Origin: Cricetomys ansorgei
Taxonomy: Eukaryota; Chordata; Mammalia; Rodentia; Nesomyidae
Direction: 5' to 3'
Length of the DNA: 64,000 bases
Assembly (NCBI GenBank): GCA_026225945.1
Contig: JAMJFZ010001133.1
Coordinates: 8,514,501 to 8,578,500 of the forward strand
In this document: piece after piece, positions 33,197-44,929 of the stretch
Position numbering within the stretch: position 1 is the stretch's first letter
Layout: every line of letters begins with the position of its first letter
The notes under the pieces: generated by a model
Seen by the model: only the letters and a program-made list of their open reading frames with translations
The model's database searches: none
What the model was told of the DNA's origin: nothing
Program-made: the position numbers and the translations under genes

Positions 33197-33402
33197 GGCT
33201 TCCAAATCCGAAGCTGCTGGAGTCACCGGAGCGAGGGAGGGTGCGAGCGGAGGGTGGGAGAAGGAGGGCGGCGGGCGCGGGCTGGAGACCGGCTGGGGAC
33301 GCGGGAGCGCGGCCGGGGGTGGGGTTCAGCCCTCCCCGCCCCTCCTCCAACCTCCATCCACTTTCTCCAAGCGTGCCGCGACAAAGGGGAGACAAATTAC
33401 AG

Positions 33403-33470
33403 CAGGAAAGAAGAAAAAAAAAAAAAAAAGGCAGGGAGAGAAAGGGGAAGAAAGAAAGGAAGAAAAACTT
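33403..33470 (+). repeat. Polypurine tract at the Pcdh18 promoter
   Basis: About 68 bases are almost entirely A and G on the plus strand, including a run of A at about 33415-33429. Such tracts are prone to slippage and can form unusual structures. Confidence 0.75.
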
Positions 33471-33492
33471 TAAATCAACTTCTGGTCGCCTG

Positions 33493-33503
33493 TATTTATA
33501 TGG
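33493..33503 (-). promoter_or_regulatory. TATA-like box upstream of Pcdh18
   Basis: Read on the minus strand the site is CCATATAAATA, a good TATA box that faces the gene. It would place a start near 33465, within a purine-rich tract. This is an alternative to the CCAAT-linked start. Confidence 0.4.
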
Positions 33504-33509
33504 CACATT

Positions 33510-35190
33510 AAATAGTTCTTGTTTTCTTAATTGACCTTTTCTTCTGCTACAAACATGTAATCATCTTGCTTTTCAGGGTTCCTTAAGTGCTGGTTTCACT
33601 TAAAATACCTCCAACTGTATTTTGTCGGTGGAGGAATTTAATAAAATGGGAAAACTTGCTTCTAATTATGCGACTTCCCCTCCCCCTCCCCCTCGGCAAA
33701 TACTTGGGTCGTTTCTTCTCCGAGGAGCACACAAGCCGATTTTCTAGCAGCTCTGTTTTAAAGAACAGCCCAAGTAGAGAGGTTTCATTTTCTGTTTACT
33801 TTCATCTTTACTCTTTGAAGATAAGAAAAGGGCTATCTTGAACTACTGATTTCTCTTAATTAGCAAGATTTAAAGGAACACCTCAGAATTTGGAACTAAT
33901 TAACAAAGTAACTCTACCTTATTTCAGCCTTTCCTTTAGTCTGAGCAAAATTGTTCCTGATATTTCTTTGTCTTGCACTTTAAAAAAAAAAAATCCTATT
34001 TATCTTGGGTAAAATTGGTAGCTTTTGCCTAGCAAAGTCTAACAACAGAGTACTATCTATCCATGGTGAGTTTTCACAATGAATACAGAGGGGACGTGAA
34101 CTCAATACTTTACAAGTCAAATTTTTTATAATACATACATTATTTATGAAAACAGTTTCCAGATATGTATTTTAAAAACCCAAAGGTTGTTTACACTGAG
34201 AAATAAAATGCCTGAGCTGAAAATTGCATTTTGTGTGCATCAGAGTGCTGGAAATATCTCAGGAGGTTGGTGCTGTATCCAGGTCACAGAGTTGATATGG
34301 CATTCTTATTTGAAAATATGATTATTTATGATGTTCTTTAGGCTCTGCCGCTCCTTTTAAGTTTATCACTGTGGCTCCATTCTTGCTCACCCTCCCCCCA
34401 CCTTCAGCACAATTCTTCAGCCTCTTCCATTACTTGTATAGTTCCCTGCTTCACAGAATCTCCCTGTAACTTATTTTCCATTTATTTTCTCCCACTCTAT
34501 TTTACCCCCCAGAAACGCATTAAAAGAAAGTAATTTTCTGATTTTTCCACTTTGCTTCCTCTCAGCAGAACTCAGCTAAAGTCACTGAGAAGGTTCTTCC
34601 CAAAGAAGAAAGCAGAAGAGTCCCAGCATGAACTCTCCTTCGTTTTTGGCATTCAAAAGCATTTTATAAGCCATTGTCTTTTTTTGCCCCCTCCTGAAAC
34701 CAGTGCTGTGTGGCAAATTGTGCAGAATAGGAATGCCTGTAATGAATGTGTTTAGTGCTGGGTCACGCTGATGAACACTCTGCCCCCGTGAATAACACCA
34801 TTTTACAAGTTTGCAACCCTTTCAAATTGCTGTATGATCCCCAAACCCTATAGACAAACTCAGAAAACCACCACAAGCTACTGGGACTTTAGAAATCCAC
34901 AGCCATCTGGCCTAGATCTCGAACAATCTGAGCCTACAATTATATCAGTTAAGTCTTTAGTGAACCCCTCTATAAAAGCCAAAGGTGCAAAGAAAGGAAA
35001 TGATGACTATTAGAAGTTGGGTGGAGAATTCCAAAGTAATCTAATTTGACTAGTTAGAGGAGAGTTTTCTTTGTGATTGTGAGAAGCATAACCACAAAAC
35101 TCATGCATTGGGTTTGATTAACTTACAGGATATGTCTTCCCCTTTGCTTAGAACATAATGCATAAAAGAAAAAAAAATCTTTCTCATTGG
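33510..35190. other. Pcdh18 upstream flank, no gene or named repeat
   Basis: This is unique-looking AT-rich sequence. The absence of recognisable transposons next to a developmental gene promoter makes regulatory content plausible, but no site is proven. Confidence 0.45.
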
Positions 35191-35194
35191 GTAG

Positions 35195-35320
35195 CTGTGG
35201 CCCACACCTTTAATCCCAGCACTTTGGAGGCAGAGGCAGGCAGATTTCTATGAGTTCCAGGACGGCCAGAGTTACAACAGAGAAAACCTGTCTCAGAAGA
35301 AACAAACAAACAAAAACCTT
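35195..35320 (+). mobile_element. B1 SINE with internal deletion
   Basis: CACACCTTTAATCCCAGCACTTTGGAGGCAGAGGCAGG is near consensus. It then jumps from the GAGTTCCAGGACGGCCAG part to AGAAAACCTGTCTCAGAAG and an A-rich tail, so part of the right half is missing. Confidence 0.9.
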
Positions 35321-35624
35321 TCTCCTATTTCTGACAATAAACTTGCACATAAATATTATGAAAATGACTTCAATGTCATTCCCTGAGGTATTTAGCATCA
35401 ATTTCCAGGTAAGATGTAGTCATCAAGAATGTTTTTCTGTGATTATGACTTTAATAATCTTGGATTCATTTCACGGAGGATGGATCTTTTCACTTGTATA
35501 ATAGGGACACCCAATATGGTTTCATTTTCAGAGGCTAATGTCTTCTTGAGTGGTTTCTATAACTACCTGATTCTGTATTCTTTTTTATCTTCCTCCTGTG
35601 GTGCTGTGAATAGAATCCAGAGCG

Positions 35625-35760
35625 TGTGGGACATGGTAGCTCACACCTTTCATTGAAGTGCTTGGGAGGCAGGTGGAACTTCCAAAGCCAGCCTCGTCTC
35701 TATAGCAAGTTCCTTTCTAGTGGGGCCTATATAGTGGGACCTGGTCTTAAAGGAAAAAGT
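35625..35760 (+). mobile_element. Old B1-like SINE
   Basis: ATGGTAGCTCACACCTTTCATTGAAGTGCTTGGGAGGCAGG and CAAAGCCAGCCTCGTCTCTATAGC recall B1 with many changes. Confidence 0.6.
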
Positions 35761-36285
35761 CCATGGAAAAATATTTTCTTCATATAACTCATTAATTCTA
35801 CCAATTCAAAATATCATTATTTCCTGTTACTACAAAGAAAGCAAACAACAACATCAACAAAAAAACAACCAAAACTAAAACAAAAACCCAAAAAAAACCT
35901 ATCTCCCTACTACTACTAACCTACTACTCCCTACTACAAAAACTACTACCCAGGGAGAAGACAAGGCAGCTTCTATGAAGTGGTCACCTGACCATGGCCT
36001 GATGGAACTTACTTCTTTAGGACTTTCATGATTGCATGAACCAATGGAACACCTTCTCAGAGAACTTTCCAGGCAGCTAGTTAAAGAAAGCTGTTGGCAT
36101 ATTCCTAAAAGTCCATCCCTCTTGATAGGGCAGCTTTTGTTGATAAGGATGAGGATCATTTTCATGGCTTGAATTCCGTGGTCCTGTAAGTAAGGTCAGA
36201 CCTGAGAGCAAAGTGGCCCCGTGCATCTGGATTTGAAGTTGAACGTGCTCAGTCTATTGAGCATATTTTGTTCATGAACTTCTCT
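35761..36285. other. A-rich and unique sequence
   Basis: 35840-35950 is A/C-rich low-complexity sequence with ACTACTAC units. The remainder is unremarkable. Confidence 0.5.
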
Positions 36286-36289
36286 CTCA

Positions 36290-36665
36290 TCTTTTATTGT
36301 GTGTTTATCCATCTATGTGCACAGGGAGCTACATGTGTGTGTGTGATTTCATGTGCATAGGTACATGGGGTGGTGTGTGGAGATACACACGTATGTGGAA
36401 ACTAGGGGTCAACAGGTATCTTTCCCAATCACTTTCCCACTTTACATTTTTTGAGGAAGTTTCTCTCAGTGAACTTGGAACTCTGATTGGCTAGGTTGGC
36501 TGGTCAGTGAGCCTCAGGAATCTCCAGTCTCTGCCTGTCCAGTGCTAAGATTAAGATGTTCTGCTGTGTCTCACCTTTTACATGGGTACAGGGGATCTAA
36601 ATTCAGGTCCTCACGTCTGGAGGACAAGCACTGTGTTTCCTGGATCATCTCCCTAGCTCACTAGA
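36290..36665 (-). mobile_element. B3/B4-type SINE, antisense
   Basis: A TG-rich start, TTTTTTGAGGAAGTTTCTCTCAGTGAACTTGGAACTC, GGCTGGTCAGTGAGCCTCAGGAATC and the terminal GGATCATCTCCCTAGCTCA (inverted tRNA-like head) are as seen in antisense rodent SINEs. Confidence 0.65.
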
Positions 36666-37395
36666 ACTCCCTTTAAGACTTCAGTTTAGTTTAGCTATAA
36701 GTTATTAAAATTAGAGAAAATATTCTTGTTCTGCCATCTATTTTGAGTCCTTCTTTTTTAAGGAAGAGTCAGCTTTCTATGCCTAATATTTTCCTTCCTA
36801 TTAAAGAGTAAGCAAAAACTAAGCTTCAACTCTGAAGCTTAAATTTCTCCATATTACATTTTTAAAAAATGTCTCTTTTGGTATTAGAATATAAAAGTAG
36901 TTGTATCTCTGAAATGCAGAAGTGGATTTTTTTAAACACCATAGTTATTAATTTATATTTCATAACATTATATGAAAATTTAAAAGCAGTTAGAATGTTA
37001 GAGTAATAAATATTCACGTACAAATCACAATACCACATCTTTTCCACCACCAAAAATACAAAACAAAACATATATTTCATTCTCATCCAGACTGATATAA
37101 TATTTCAATCTCTCCTGATATTTGTTATGCAATGTCATGTAGAAGGAACTCATGGGCCTCCTAGACACCATATGGCCATAATAAGCCAAGATAAGTACTC
37201 TACAGTGTATGTTGGGACATTAGAGAAGGGGAAAAGTTTTATCAGACAAAGATTAGTGACGTTAAGGAAGCCTAGTACGCCAGAGCTGATTAAAAGAAAG
37301 AGCTTGGTAGATGACCCTAGATACCAACTCAAAGCTGGGCAAGTTACCTAACTTCAGTGGGTCCACATAATCCTTAAGAGGTGGGTGTAATCATA
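36666..37395. other. AT-rich sequence, nothing recognised
   Basis: I see neither a gene nor a named repeat here. Confidence 0.5.
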
Positions 37396-37397
37396 AC

Positions 37398-37738
37398 TGT
37401 GGTGGTTTGACTGAAAATGGCTCTTATTGGTTCAGAAGGAGTTCTACTATTAGGAGGTGTGGCCTTGTTGGAGGGAGTGTGTCACTGGAGGAAGGCTTTT
37501 AAGGTTTCAAAGCTTAAGCCATGACCAGTCTCACTTTCTCTTCCTGCTGGCTTCCCATCCAGATATAGAACTCTCAGTGATCTCTTCAGAACCATGTATC
37601 CCTGTATGCCACCACACTTCCTGCCGTGATGATAATGAACTAAACCTCTGAACTGTAAGCCAGTCCCAATCGCTTAATTTATTTGTAAGAGTTGCCATGT
37701 CATGGTGTCTCTTAACAGTAATAGAAACCCTAAGATAA
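37398..37738 (+). mobile_element. MaLR (MT/ORR1-like) solo LTR
   Basis: GTGGTTTGACTGAAAATGGCTC, TATTAGGAGGTGTGGCCTTGTTGGAGG, TGTGTCACTGGAGG, a GATGATAATGAACTAAACCTCTGAACTGTAAGCC block and GTCATGGTGTCTCTTAACAGTAATAGAAACCCTAAGA are in the standard order. The LTR looks complete. Confidence 0.8.
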
Positions 37739-38200
37739 TAATTTTCTACAAAAAAAAATTCTTACATGAATCTTAATTATTGGAAAATGAACAAAGGTCA
37801 TGCCAGAGTAGACACATAACAAAGGTATCTTCTTAGCATTTTGTGCATCTATCTTAATATTTGTTGAAGAAAAAGAAATATGTGTTATATCTATAAGCCT
37901 TGGTTCTTTTCAGATATTTTAGGCTGCAGAGCTAAAGGACTCTCCAGTTGACTTTATGAAGACCACCTATGGAGGAGAGTGGATAAATTTAGCAGTATAG
38001 AACTATGAAGATCTTGAAAAGCTATGGCTTCATTGAAGAAAATTCTGTGAGATCTAACAAGCATACCTAAGTAGATCTCTAGATCCTCACCCATACAAAT
38101 AAATATACTTAATATTGTCATTAAGAGAAACCTTCTGGACGCTCAGTGATCTTTATATTAAATTAGATATACATCTGGTATGTGTGTGTTCCCTCATAAG
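37739..38200. other. AT-rich sequence, nothing recognised
   Basis: No gene or repeat is recognisable between the LTR and the GATA microsatellite. Confidence 0.5.
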
Positions 38201-38203
38201 CTA

Positions 38204-38346
38204 GGATAGATAGATGAAGATAATAGATAGATGGATAGACAGATAGATAGATAGATGACAGGTAGATAGATATAGATAGAGAGATAGATAGATGATAGAT
38301 AGATAAATAGATAGATAGATAAATAGATAGATAGATAGATAGATAA
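38204..38346 (+). repeat. GATA microsatellite, interrupted, about 140 bp
   Basis: Many GATA units occur with GATG, GACA and AATA variants. The open frame on the minus strand is an artefact of the repeat. Confidence 0.97.
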
Positions 38347-38349
38347 GGC

Positions 38350-39105
38350 AATAATTTCATAGGATCTTTTGCTAGTGACAAGGAAAGATAAAATTTCTCC
38401 AATATAATTTTTATTTAAAAAGGATTATTATACCTTTTATCAACCATGTAACATCACTCTATGTTGTTCCTCTTAGAGTCCCTATAATACTCCAGTCAAG
38501 AATGTAATAGTGAAAACTGAGTAAACAGTATTCACTTTGCATTGGCACAAATTTATCAACTAAATTAAGATATGAAAAATGAAGCTGTATCCAGAATTTA
38601 GACCTGGGAAGTGCAAAGAAACTTTAGTAAACTCTTATCAAAACAAAGTGGGCTAAGAGTCATAGTGCAGCCACACACCTGCAGACATGGCTGTTTGGGA
38701 GGCAGCAGGAGCCAAGAGCTAGAAAGATTTGGAACCTATTGACTGGAGTGACAGGTGCTAGGTTAATTGTGTCTGCGTGGGCAATCAGTATTTGAGATGT
38801 CCTGCCAAAGGGACCATGCCAAGTTCTATCAGGTGACTTAAAGTTTGGCAAAAGATGGTCTTCTGAATCCAAATGTGAGACATCTAGGTGAGTTGCTATT
38901 CATTTTATGACTAGAGGTCTTCCAAAACATTATGAAATTGGTGACCAAAATGAGGAGAATAACATAGATACACTGAGAGACCTACAGAATAGAAAATTAG
39001 CCATACTAGAATCCTAGTCAAAATCTGAGACTGAGTCTAAGTCACAGGTGAGCCTGATTCAATAAGGTTGACATTAGGATTAATAACCATAAATTTGTTC
39101 TTGCT
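38350..39105. other. No recognisable feature
   Basis: Unique-looking sequence. A short segment around 38660-38720 slightly resembles a SINE but was too weak to call. Confidence 0.45.
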
Positions 39106-39107
39106 TT

Positions 39108-39270
39108 ATTTTGTTTCTGTTTATTTGTCTTTTGAGACATAGTTTCTCAATGATACCTTAGCCCTTACTATGTAGACCATGGTGCCCTCAAATTCAGAGA
39201 CCCACCTGCCTCTGCCTCTCCAGTACTGGAATTAAAGGCATGCACCACTACACCCAGAATCCTAAATCCA
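39108..39270 (-). mobile_element. B1 SINE, antisense
   Basis: TTTTGAGACATAGTTTCTCAATG, CCCACCTGCCTCTGCCTCTCCAGTACTGGAATTAAAGGCATGCACCAC is an inverted B1 with moderate divergence. Confidence 0.9.
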
Positions 39271-39929
39271 TTCCTTCAAAAATGTTACCTGAAGCAAGGA
39301 TATCAGCAAACATAATTGCTATAGTTGCAGCTGAGATTTTGAATGAAGCTAGTCTCCATTCTTAAAGCACAATGTCAGTCAGTGATGATCTACAGAACAG
39401 CAGCCAAGTTGTATATGGAACCCTGTGGAAAATGCAAAATCTCAGACAGCATTTAACCCTACATAAACACTCTGCGTATCTATATATGAGCATTGGGTTA
39501 TACCCATGCACATTAAAGTCAGAGATACATCATTGCTAGAGAGTCATCTATTTTCAGAAGTGGTAAGCATTCTAATATGATGGTACTTCATTCAATGGGT
39601 TGTGAGGCTTCACTCCTCCAGGGAGTATAGAGAAAATTGACATATGGAGAAGATTACTGTAAGAAAGTCCTGAGCTTAGACATCATTAACTCAGGAATAT
39701 TAAGTGTAATTGATATAAGGAAATTTTCCCTGATTAGTTTCATAAAGAGAGGAGGAAAATTAAGCTTCCCTTTGGATTCAGTATCTTCTCCCAGATATGA
39801 CTTTGTTTTTCCATTTAGGCTGGATAGTTTTCACTCAAAGGAAAACATTTTTTTTTTCAGGGTAAAAGGTCTAACTCTTTTTAGATAGTAATTTCTAAAA
39901 GCAAAATACTTCCAGTGTCATTACTTATA

Positions 39930-40015
39930 TGCATATGTGTGTATACGTACATATGGAATATGTATATACACACATAAACACAAGCACACATACATATATA
40001 TATACATACTTATAA
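39930..40015. repeat. CATA/TATA-rich simple repeat
   Basis: Irregular ATAC, ATAT and CACA units form a low-complexity stretch. Confidence 0.8.
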
Positions 40016-42455
40016 CTCTCAGGCTGTACATTTTTATCTTACAAGTATATATAAATTATAAACTTCCTTATGCTGTTTTTCCTTATTGTCAGCATATCTT
40101 CATCTTTTACCTTTCCTTCATTGGGTGAGAAAGTTAATCTTCAGTTGTGTTCTTGGTCAGGATTAAGAGAACAAATGGAAGTGTGGCAGAAGTGCACTGT
40201 CTGTGCTTGTCTGTTAAATCTGCCTTATGAATACTACCCATGGATGCTCATTAATGAATGTCTTACTTAGCCAGGCATTTGACCTTTCTAACTTTGAGTT
40301 CCTACTCTTCATAGACTATTGACTATTTTCAAGATAAGTGTTCAAAGATTATAATTGAGAACTTTGAAATTTTTACATCTTAAAGAATGAAAATCAAGGC
40401 AATCTTTTCAGGGTACATTAAATTGGAATAAAGCGTCGGGAACAGAGATTTTTAATATAATATTGAGCTTAATATAGATCACTGAATATTGATGTGAATT
40501 ATGTATAAAAATCACTATTATTAAAAATAGTTATGTTGTTGGCAACACCAGGATACACCAGGATACAGTTGCTAATTTTCTTAGTATTTGTATAAAATGA
40601 ATCATTTCCTGGTTATCATCCACTGTTTGGACTCTTTTAAGGAAGTTTGATCGAGAAATTTGCGATATAGTTAAAAACAGAATTATCAAATTATAGGAAC
40701 TTAATTCTTCATGAGAAAGATAAAGTTGATGGCAACTTTTCAAAAACAGTTTCAGTTAAGAATAATTAAGATTTCATAAAATCAAGGCAACAGATGATTC
40801 ATGGGCTGTAAATTGAGAAGAACCCTAGCTCTGAAGCTGATTTCTGGAAAAAGAGATGATTGACCCTTTACTACTCACAAGGGAGAGTAATGATGTGTAC
40901 ATCCAAACATCAGATGCATTTATATTATACTCATGAACTCTACAGGGCTGCCCTGTTCAGCAGGGGATGACATTTATGGTGGTGCTACATTAAGACTATA
41001 GCTTAGTGATATTACAGGGATCTTATGTTGTATAAATACACCCAAATGTATCCACACACTATCATTTAATGACAGAATGTAGCCCCACAGTTAAATGGCA
41101 TTTGTTCATATGTATGCATGTATATATTTATATTTATGTAATATTTCAAAGGGAACAAAGCTGAGAAGAGAGTCTAAAGCTTTATTGCAACAATGTTTCC
41201 AGTAAGACACACAATAGGCTACCATTTATGTGAGCCTTGTACCTCTCTCATTGTCACTGAGTTCATTTTCTTTCAGGTTTGGGTAAATTAATTTAATTAT
41301 GATAAATTATCCAATTATACATAATATTGCCTATCCAGAGTAGTTTAATCTCAAGCACATTCTCAGTTCAGCTATAATGCGTGCTAGAAAATAACTGTTC
41401 AAATGAAGCACACCATTTTAACAAATGTGTATCTTCAAAGTTAAGAAAATGGACTGTTTAGCAGTTTATGAAAAAAAATCACCTAAAATAGCAATATTTT
41501 ATCTATTCCTGAAATGTAACTCTCAGAATGTAATAAAAATAAGGGTAACAATTACTGAAAACCATTATGTGCAAGTGAAGATTGTGTGTGTGTTTATTCC
41601 TCGTTTTCTTCTGTCTATAATATTTGTAATGAAATGTTTATAATTATTAAAAACAGGTAGGATATAAAAAATAGAATGTGGGCAACGGATTGAAGAGGGG
41701 CTTTTCCATTTCACATCACACGATGCAAAAGTTAAGACACTCCTAATCTTTAGTAAACAGCCCTCAGTGGTACCATCATGAGTGGGTGTCTCCCATCTTT
41801 TTCCTGGTGATGTGATGTCAATATGGCGGGTTGCTCTAGCATATGTTTCTTCATGACCTCAGGACACCTTTATGGTTATAAGAATCAGAACTTCCCTCAG
41901 AGTAAAGATTGAGCAACAAAAGACACAGTAAATCTTTCATCAAGAAAGTAGAGTATTTTCTAGAAGCCTCTTAAAACTTACTAGTCAGAATTGCTTCGTG
42001 TGCTTTTATTTGAACAACTGATAGCCAAGAAAATGGAGCTATTATGATTTTCCTACAGTAAAAGTATTTTCACCGTGGAATACAGAAATGTCTCCTTTCT
42101 TCTTGTAGAACAAAGAGCTGAATCACAGGATCAGTTAGCAAGTTACAAGAGTGCACATTGAATAATGTTGAATAATGACCAGCTCATCTTGACCATGTTA
42201 ATCTTAGAAAAATTTATGCTTAAGGGAATTAAAATTCATAAAACTCATAATTAAGTTAATTTTCAGACAGCTACAGTTTAATAAATATTGCATTCATATG
42301 CCGATCTGCCTCCAAAATCTACAACTGAGCATGGCTTCTTTCTCAAATAATGAGACACTGGCTACTGTACTTTTAAAATCTCTACTTTTCCCAAAAACTG
42401 TGAAGCTTTTGGGAAATGGAGGAAGGACTATTAACACACTGAGGTAATTTTCTCC
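40016..42455. other. AT-rich intergenic sequence, no gene or named repeat
   Basis: No feature could be supported over about 2.4 kb. Short ORFs here lack recognisable similarity. Confidence 0.5.
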
Positions 42456-42459
42456 TTCT

Positions 42460-42805
42460 TTTTATTTTTGGTTGTGTGACGCAGGTCTATATTCATGTGT
42501 CTGGATGTGTACATGCAGGTACACAAATATATTGTGTAACTATATGAGGCCAGAGCTTTACATCATTGAGTCTTCCTTAGCATATCTCCAACTTGGTTTT
42601 TGAAAAAATGTCTGTCACTGAACCTGGAGCTCACTGATAGGTTAGGCTGATGATCAATCAGCCAGTCCCAGAGAGTCACTTTTCTCCACCTACTAAGCAC
42701 TAAGATTTGCTTTTGACTTTGTACTTGGGTCCTGGGAATCTATATTCAGGACCTTATATTTAGCAGTAAGCATTTTTCCCTACTGAGTCATGTTTCCAAC
42801 TCCAA
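42460..42805 (-). mobile_element. B3/B4-type SINE, antisense, diverged
   Basis: It follows the order of the element at 36290: CTGTCACTGAACCTGGAGCTCACTGATAGG, GATCAATCAGCCAGTCCC, GGGTCCTGGGAATC and a final CCCTACTGAGTCATGTTTCC. Confidence 0.6.
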
Positions 42806-44895
42806 GGTCAATTTTCTTATGGACAAAAAAAAAAAGGAAGCCTATACAAAAAGACAGCAACCAGTGTGCTTAGGATAGTGCCTTTGAACATGATGGGTGC
42901 TGATGCTGAAGGAATGATTGAAGCTGTACCTTAGCATGGGTGAAGGCACACTGAAGAGGCAAAGATGGCACTTGTGGTTTTAACCACTTCTAAATATCTT
43001 AATTTCCTTAGATAGGATGACTTCATTAATGCACAAAATCTCCCTGAGACTAGATTCATCTAGAAGGAAAAACCCCTGAATTGTCTTTAATTTTTTTCAA
43101 TACAAGAGAAAAGTCCCTGGGAGACTGAGAAAAGGGTACCTGTTTATGTTGTAATCAAAAGCATTCCAACCTTTAAGCAGAGCCAGTCAGAGAATTGACA
43201 CAAGGGGTAGCAAAGTCCAGTGCCCTGACAGGGACAGGAGAACAAAGGGGACCGCTTCCCACCTCCCAGCTCTTTGAAGTTGCCTCACATTCCATCACTG
43301 GTCTTCACAGTGATAACTTCTTCTCTTTGTTTCTGAATAAAGAACTAAATCCTAAATTCAGGAGGAAGACAGAAACGGACCTCCTGAGTATCCCAGGTAC
43401 TTTTCATTCTAAAGCTACATCATGTTCTGAAAGACTTTTCTAGAGACTATACTAAACGAAAGACAATAACATTTGTTGTGAAGACCCTGGCTTAGTGTAA
43501 GGCAAACAAATGTGCTTTCTGGTGCTCAGACAGGGAGTTAGTTTCCAAAAAAAAAAAAAAAAAAAATAGTAACAAAGAAACCTTCTTTAAATTGGAAGAA
43601 ACATATATTGAACATAGAATTTCTGAGTTTCTAACATATTTAATAATGAAATCATAAAATAATATTCACAAGCCTCAAAACTCTCAATACCAATTTTTCT
43701 TCAACAAAATGACTGCCATTTCTGTTTCAATGTATTCTCTTAGTAAAAAATTTTTAAAAAATGTGTGAGAACAAATCTCAAACTAATTTTCCCCACAGCA
43801 ATTCACCAAAGCACACTAATATACTTAAAAAGATCTTTCTATATAGCTGTAAACTTACAGAAATTTCAGATTTTTCAGAAGCGGTGAATATATTTCAGCA
43901 CTTCACAATTGGCCTACACTGTTTGCTGTGGTTATCTCTGTTTTGTTGTTCCATAGTGTTTTAAACTCCAAAGGTTTCTGCTAGGATTGGATTATGATTA
44001 CTATGCAGGAGCAGATCCCAACATAAACAGCTTGCTTGGATTTACATATTTTTCCACATGCTTCCATATCTGACTTCTCAGTAAGTCAGAAGAACATATT
44101 CTATTATCACGAAAAAGGACACAGCTTTTATTTACTATAGACTCTGAGATTTTTATAAACAGAATAATCCTGTGCCTCAGTGCCTAAACAGCCAACATCT
44201 GAATGTATAATAGTGATATAAGTTTATAAACTCGGTATTTCTTCTGAAATCTGTATTATTAATGCATGGTGATAAAAAGGAATTCCACGATGAACTCAGA
44301 AATTGCAACCTAACTAATTGTTTTCATGTAAATGAAGGTCAAAATAGCTGAACAAAAGTGATACCATGATGTGTAAGGATAAGACTGTACAGAAGTTCTT
44401 CCATCTTGTATTCTTGCTGAAGCCATTTTAGACTTGTCTAGAATGTGATCTCCTTGATTTGAAGCCCCACGTCCCAAATTTTTTCTTGGAATCCAAGATC
44501 AAGATGACAGAGCTAACTTATCTGATAAACTGCACACTTACAGACCACACCCCCAGCTAACTGCTTATTTTAGTTTTTCTTAAACTTTTACTTGCAGGAT
44601 ACTTCTTCAGATGCCAAGAGAGATGCCAGAACATGCCACATATCCCTTAGTGGCCAATATCGATTCAGATCTGCTCTCCTCTACTATGAACATCCTATTT
44701 CATATTATAAACATCCTTAAGCACAGAACTCAGGCCTTTGTGGTCTAACATATTTAACAAAGAGTTATTAATTTCGGAGCAACAATTCAAATGAGATTGA
44801 CAGGTCTATACAGAGCATTCTGGCTAAGATGCTACAGAGAATCAATTATTTTTATTTTTTTCCTTAGAGGCAAGCATTTATAATAATGTTAAGTC
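42806..44895. other. Intergenic sequence with an A run, otherwise not assigned
   Basis: A run of A occurs at 43547-43566. The segment about 44370-44560 has an LTR-like look (AGCCATTTTAGACTTGTCTAGAATGTGATC), but I could not assign a family or borders. Confidence 0.4.
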
Positions 44896-44898
44896 CTA

Positions 44899-44925
44899 CA
44901 TTTATTTGTTTGTTTGTTTGTTTGT
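44899..44925 (+). repeat. TTTG tetranucleotide repeat
   Basis: About six TTTG units occur in a row. Confidence 0.9.
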
Positions 44926-44929
44926 GGGA

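Larger units (their letters stand above)
32400..33370. promoter_or_regulatory. CpG-rich region over the Pcdh18 5' end
   Basis: CpG dinucleotides are frequent here and rare in nearly all the rest of the window. The region covers the start of exon 1, the leader and the presumed promoter, and includes GC-box-like GGGCGG around 33266-33280. CpG island status was judged by eye, not calculated. Confidence 0.7.
32701..33465 (-). other. Pcdh18: Pcdh18 5' UTR, upstream limit uncertain
   Basis: This sequence lies upstream of the start codon. It is CpG-rich with two short ATG-started upstream ORFs. The limit given assumes initiation about 28 bp from the TATA-like box at 33493-33503. If the CCAAT-type promoter at 33187 is used instead, the UTR would begin near 33100. 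Confidence 0.5.

Noticed and set aside
33144..33534. Open frames of 85-121 codons across the promoter
   Set aside because: They come from GC-rich and polypurine low-complexity sequence, have no recognisable domain and overlap in several frames.
38163..38402. Frame with repeated SIYLSIYL
   Set aside because: It is the translation of the GATA microsatellite.
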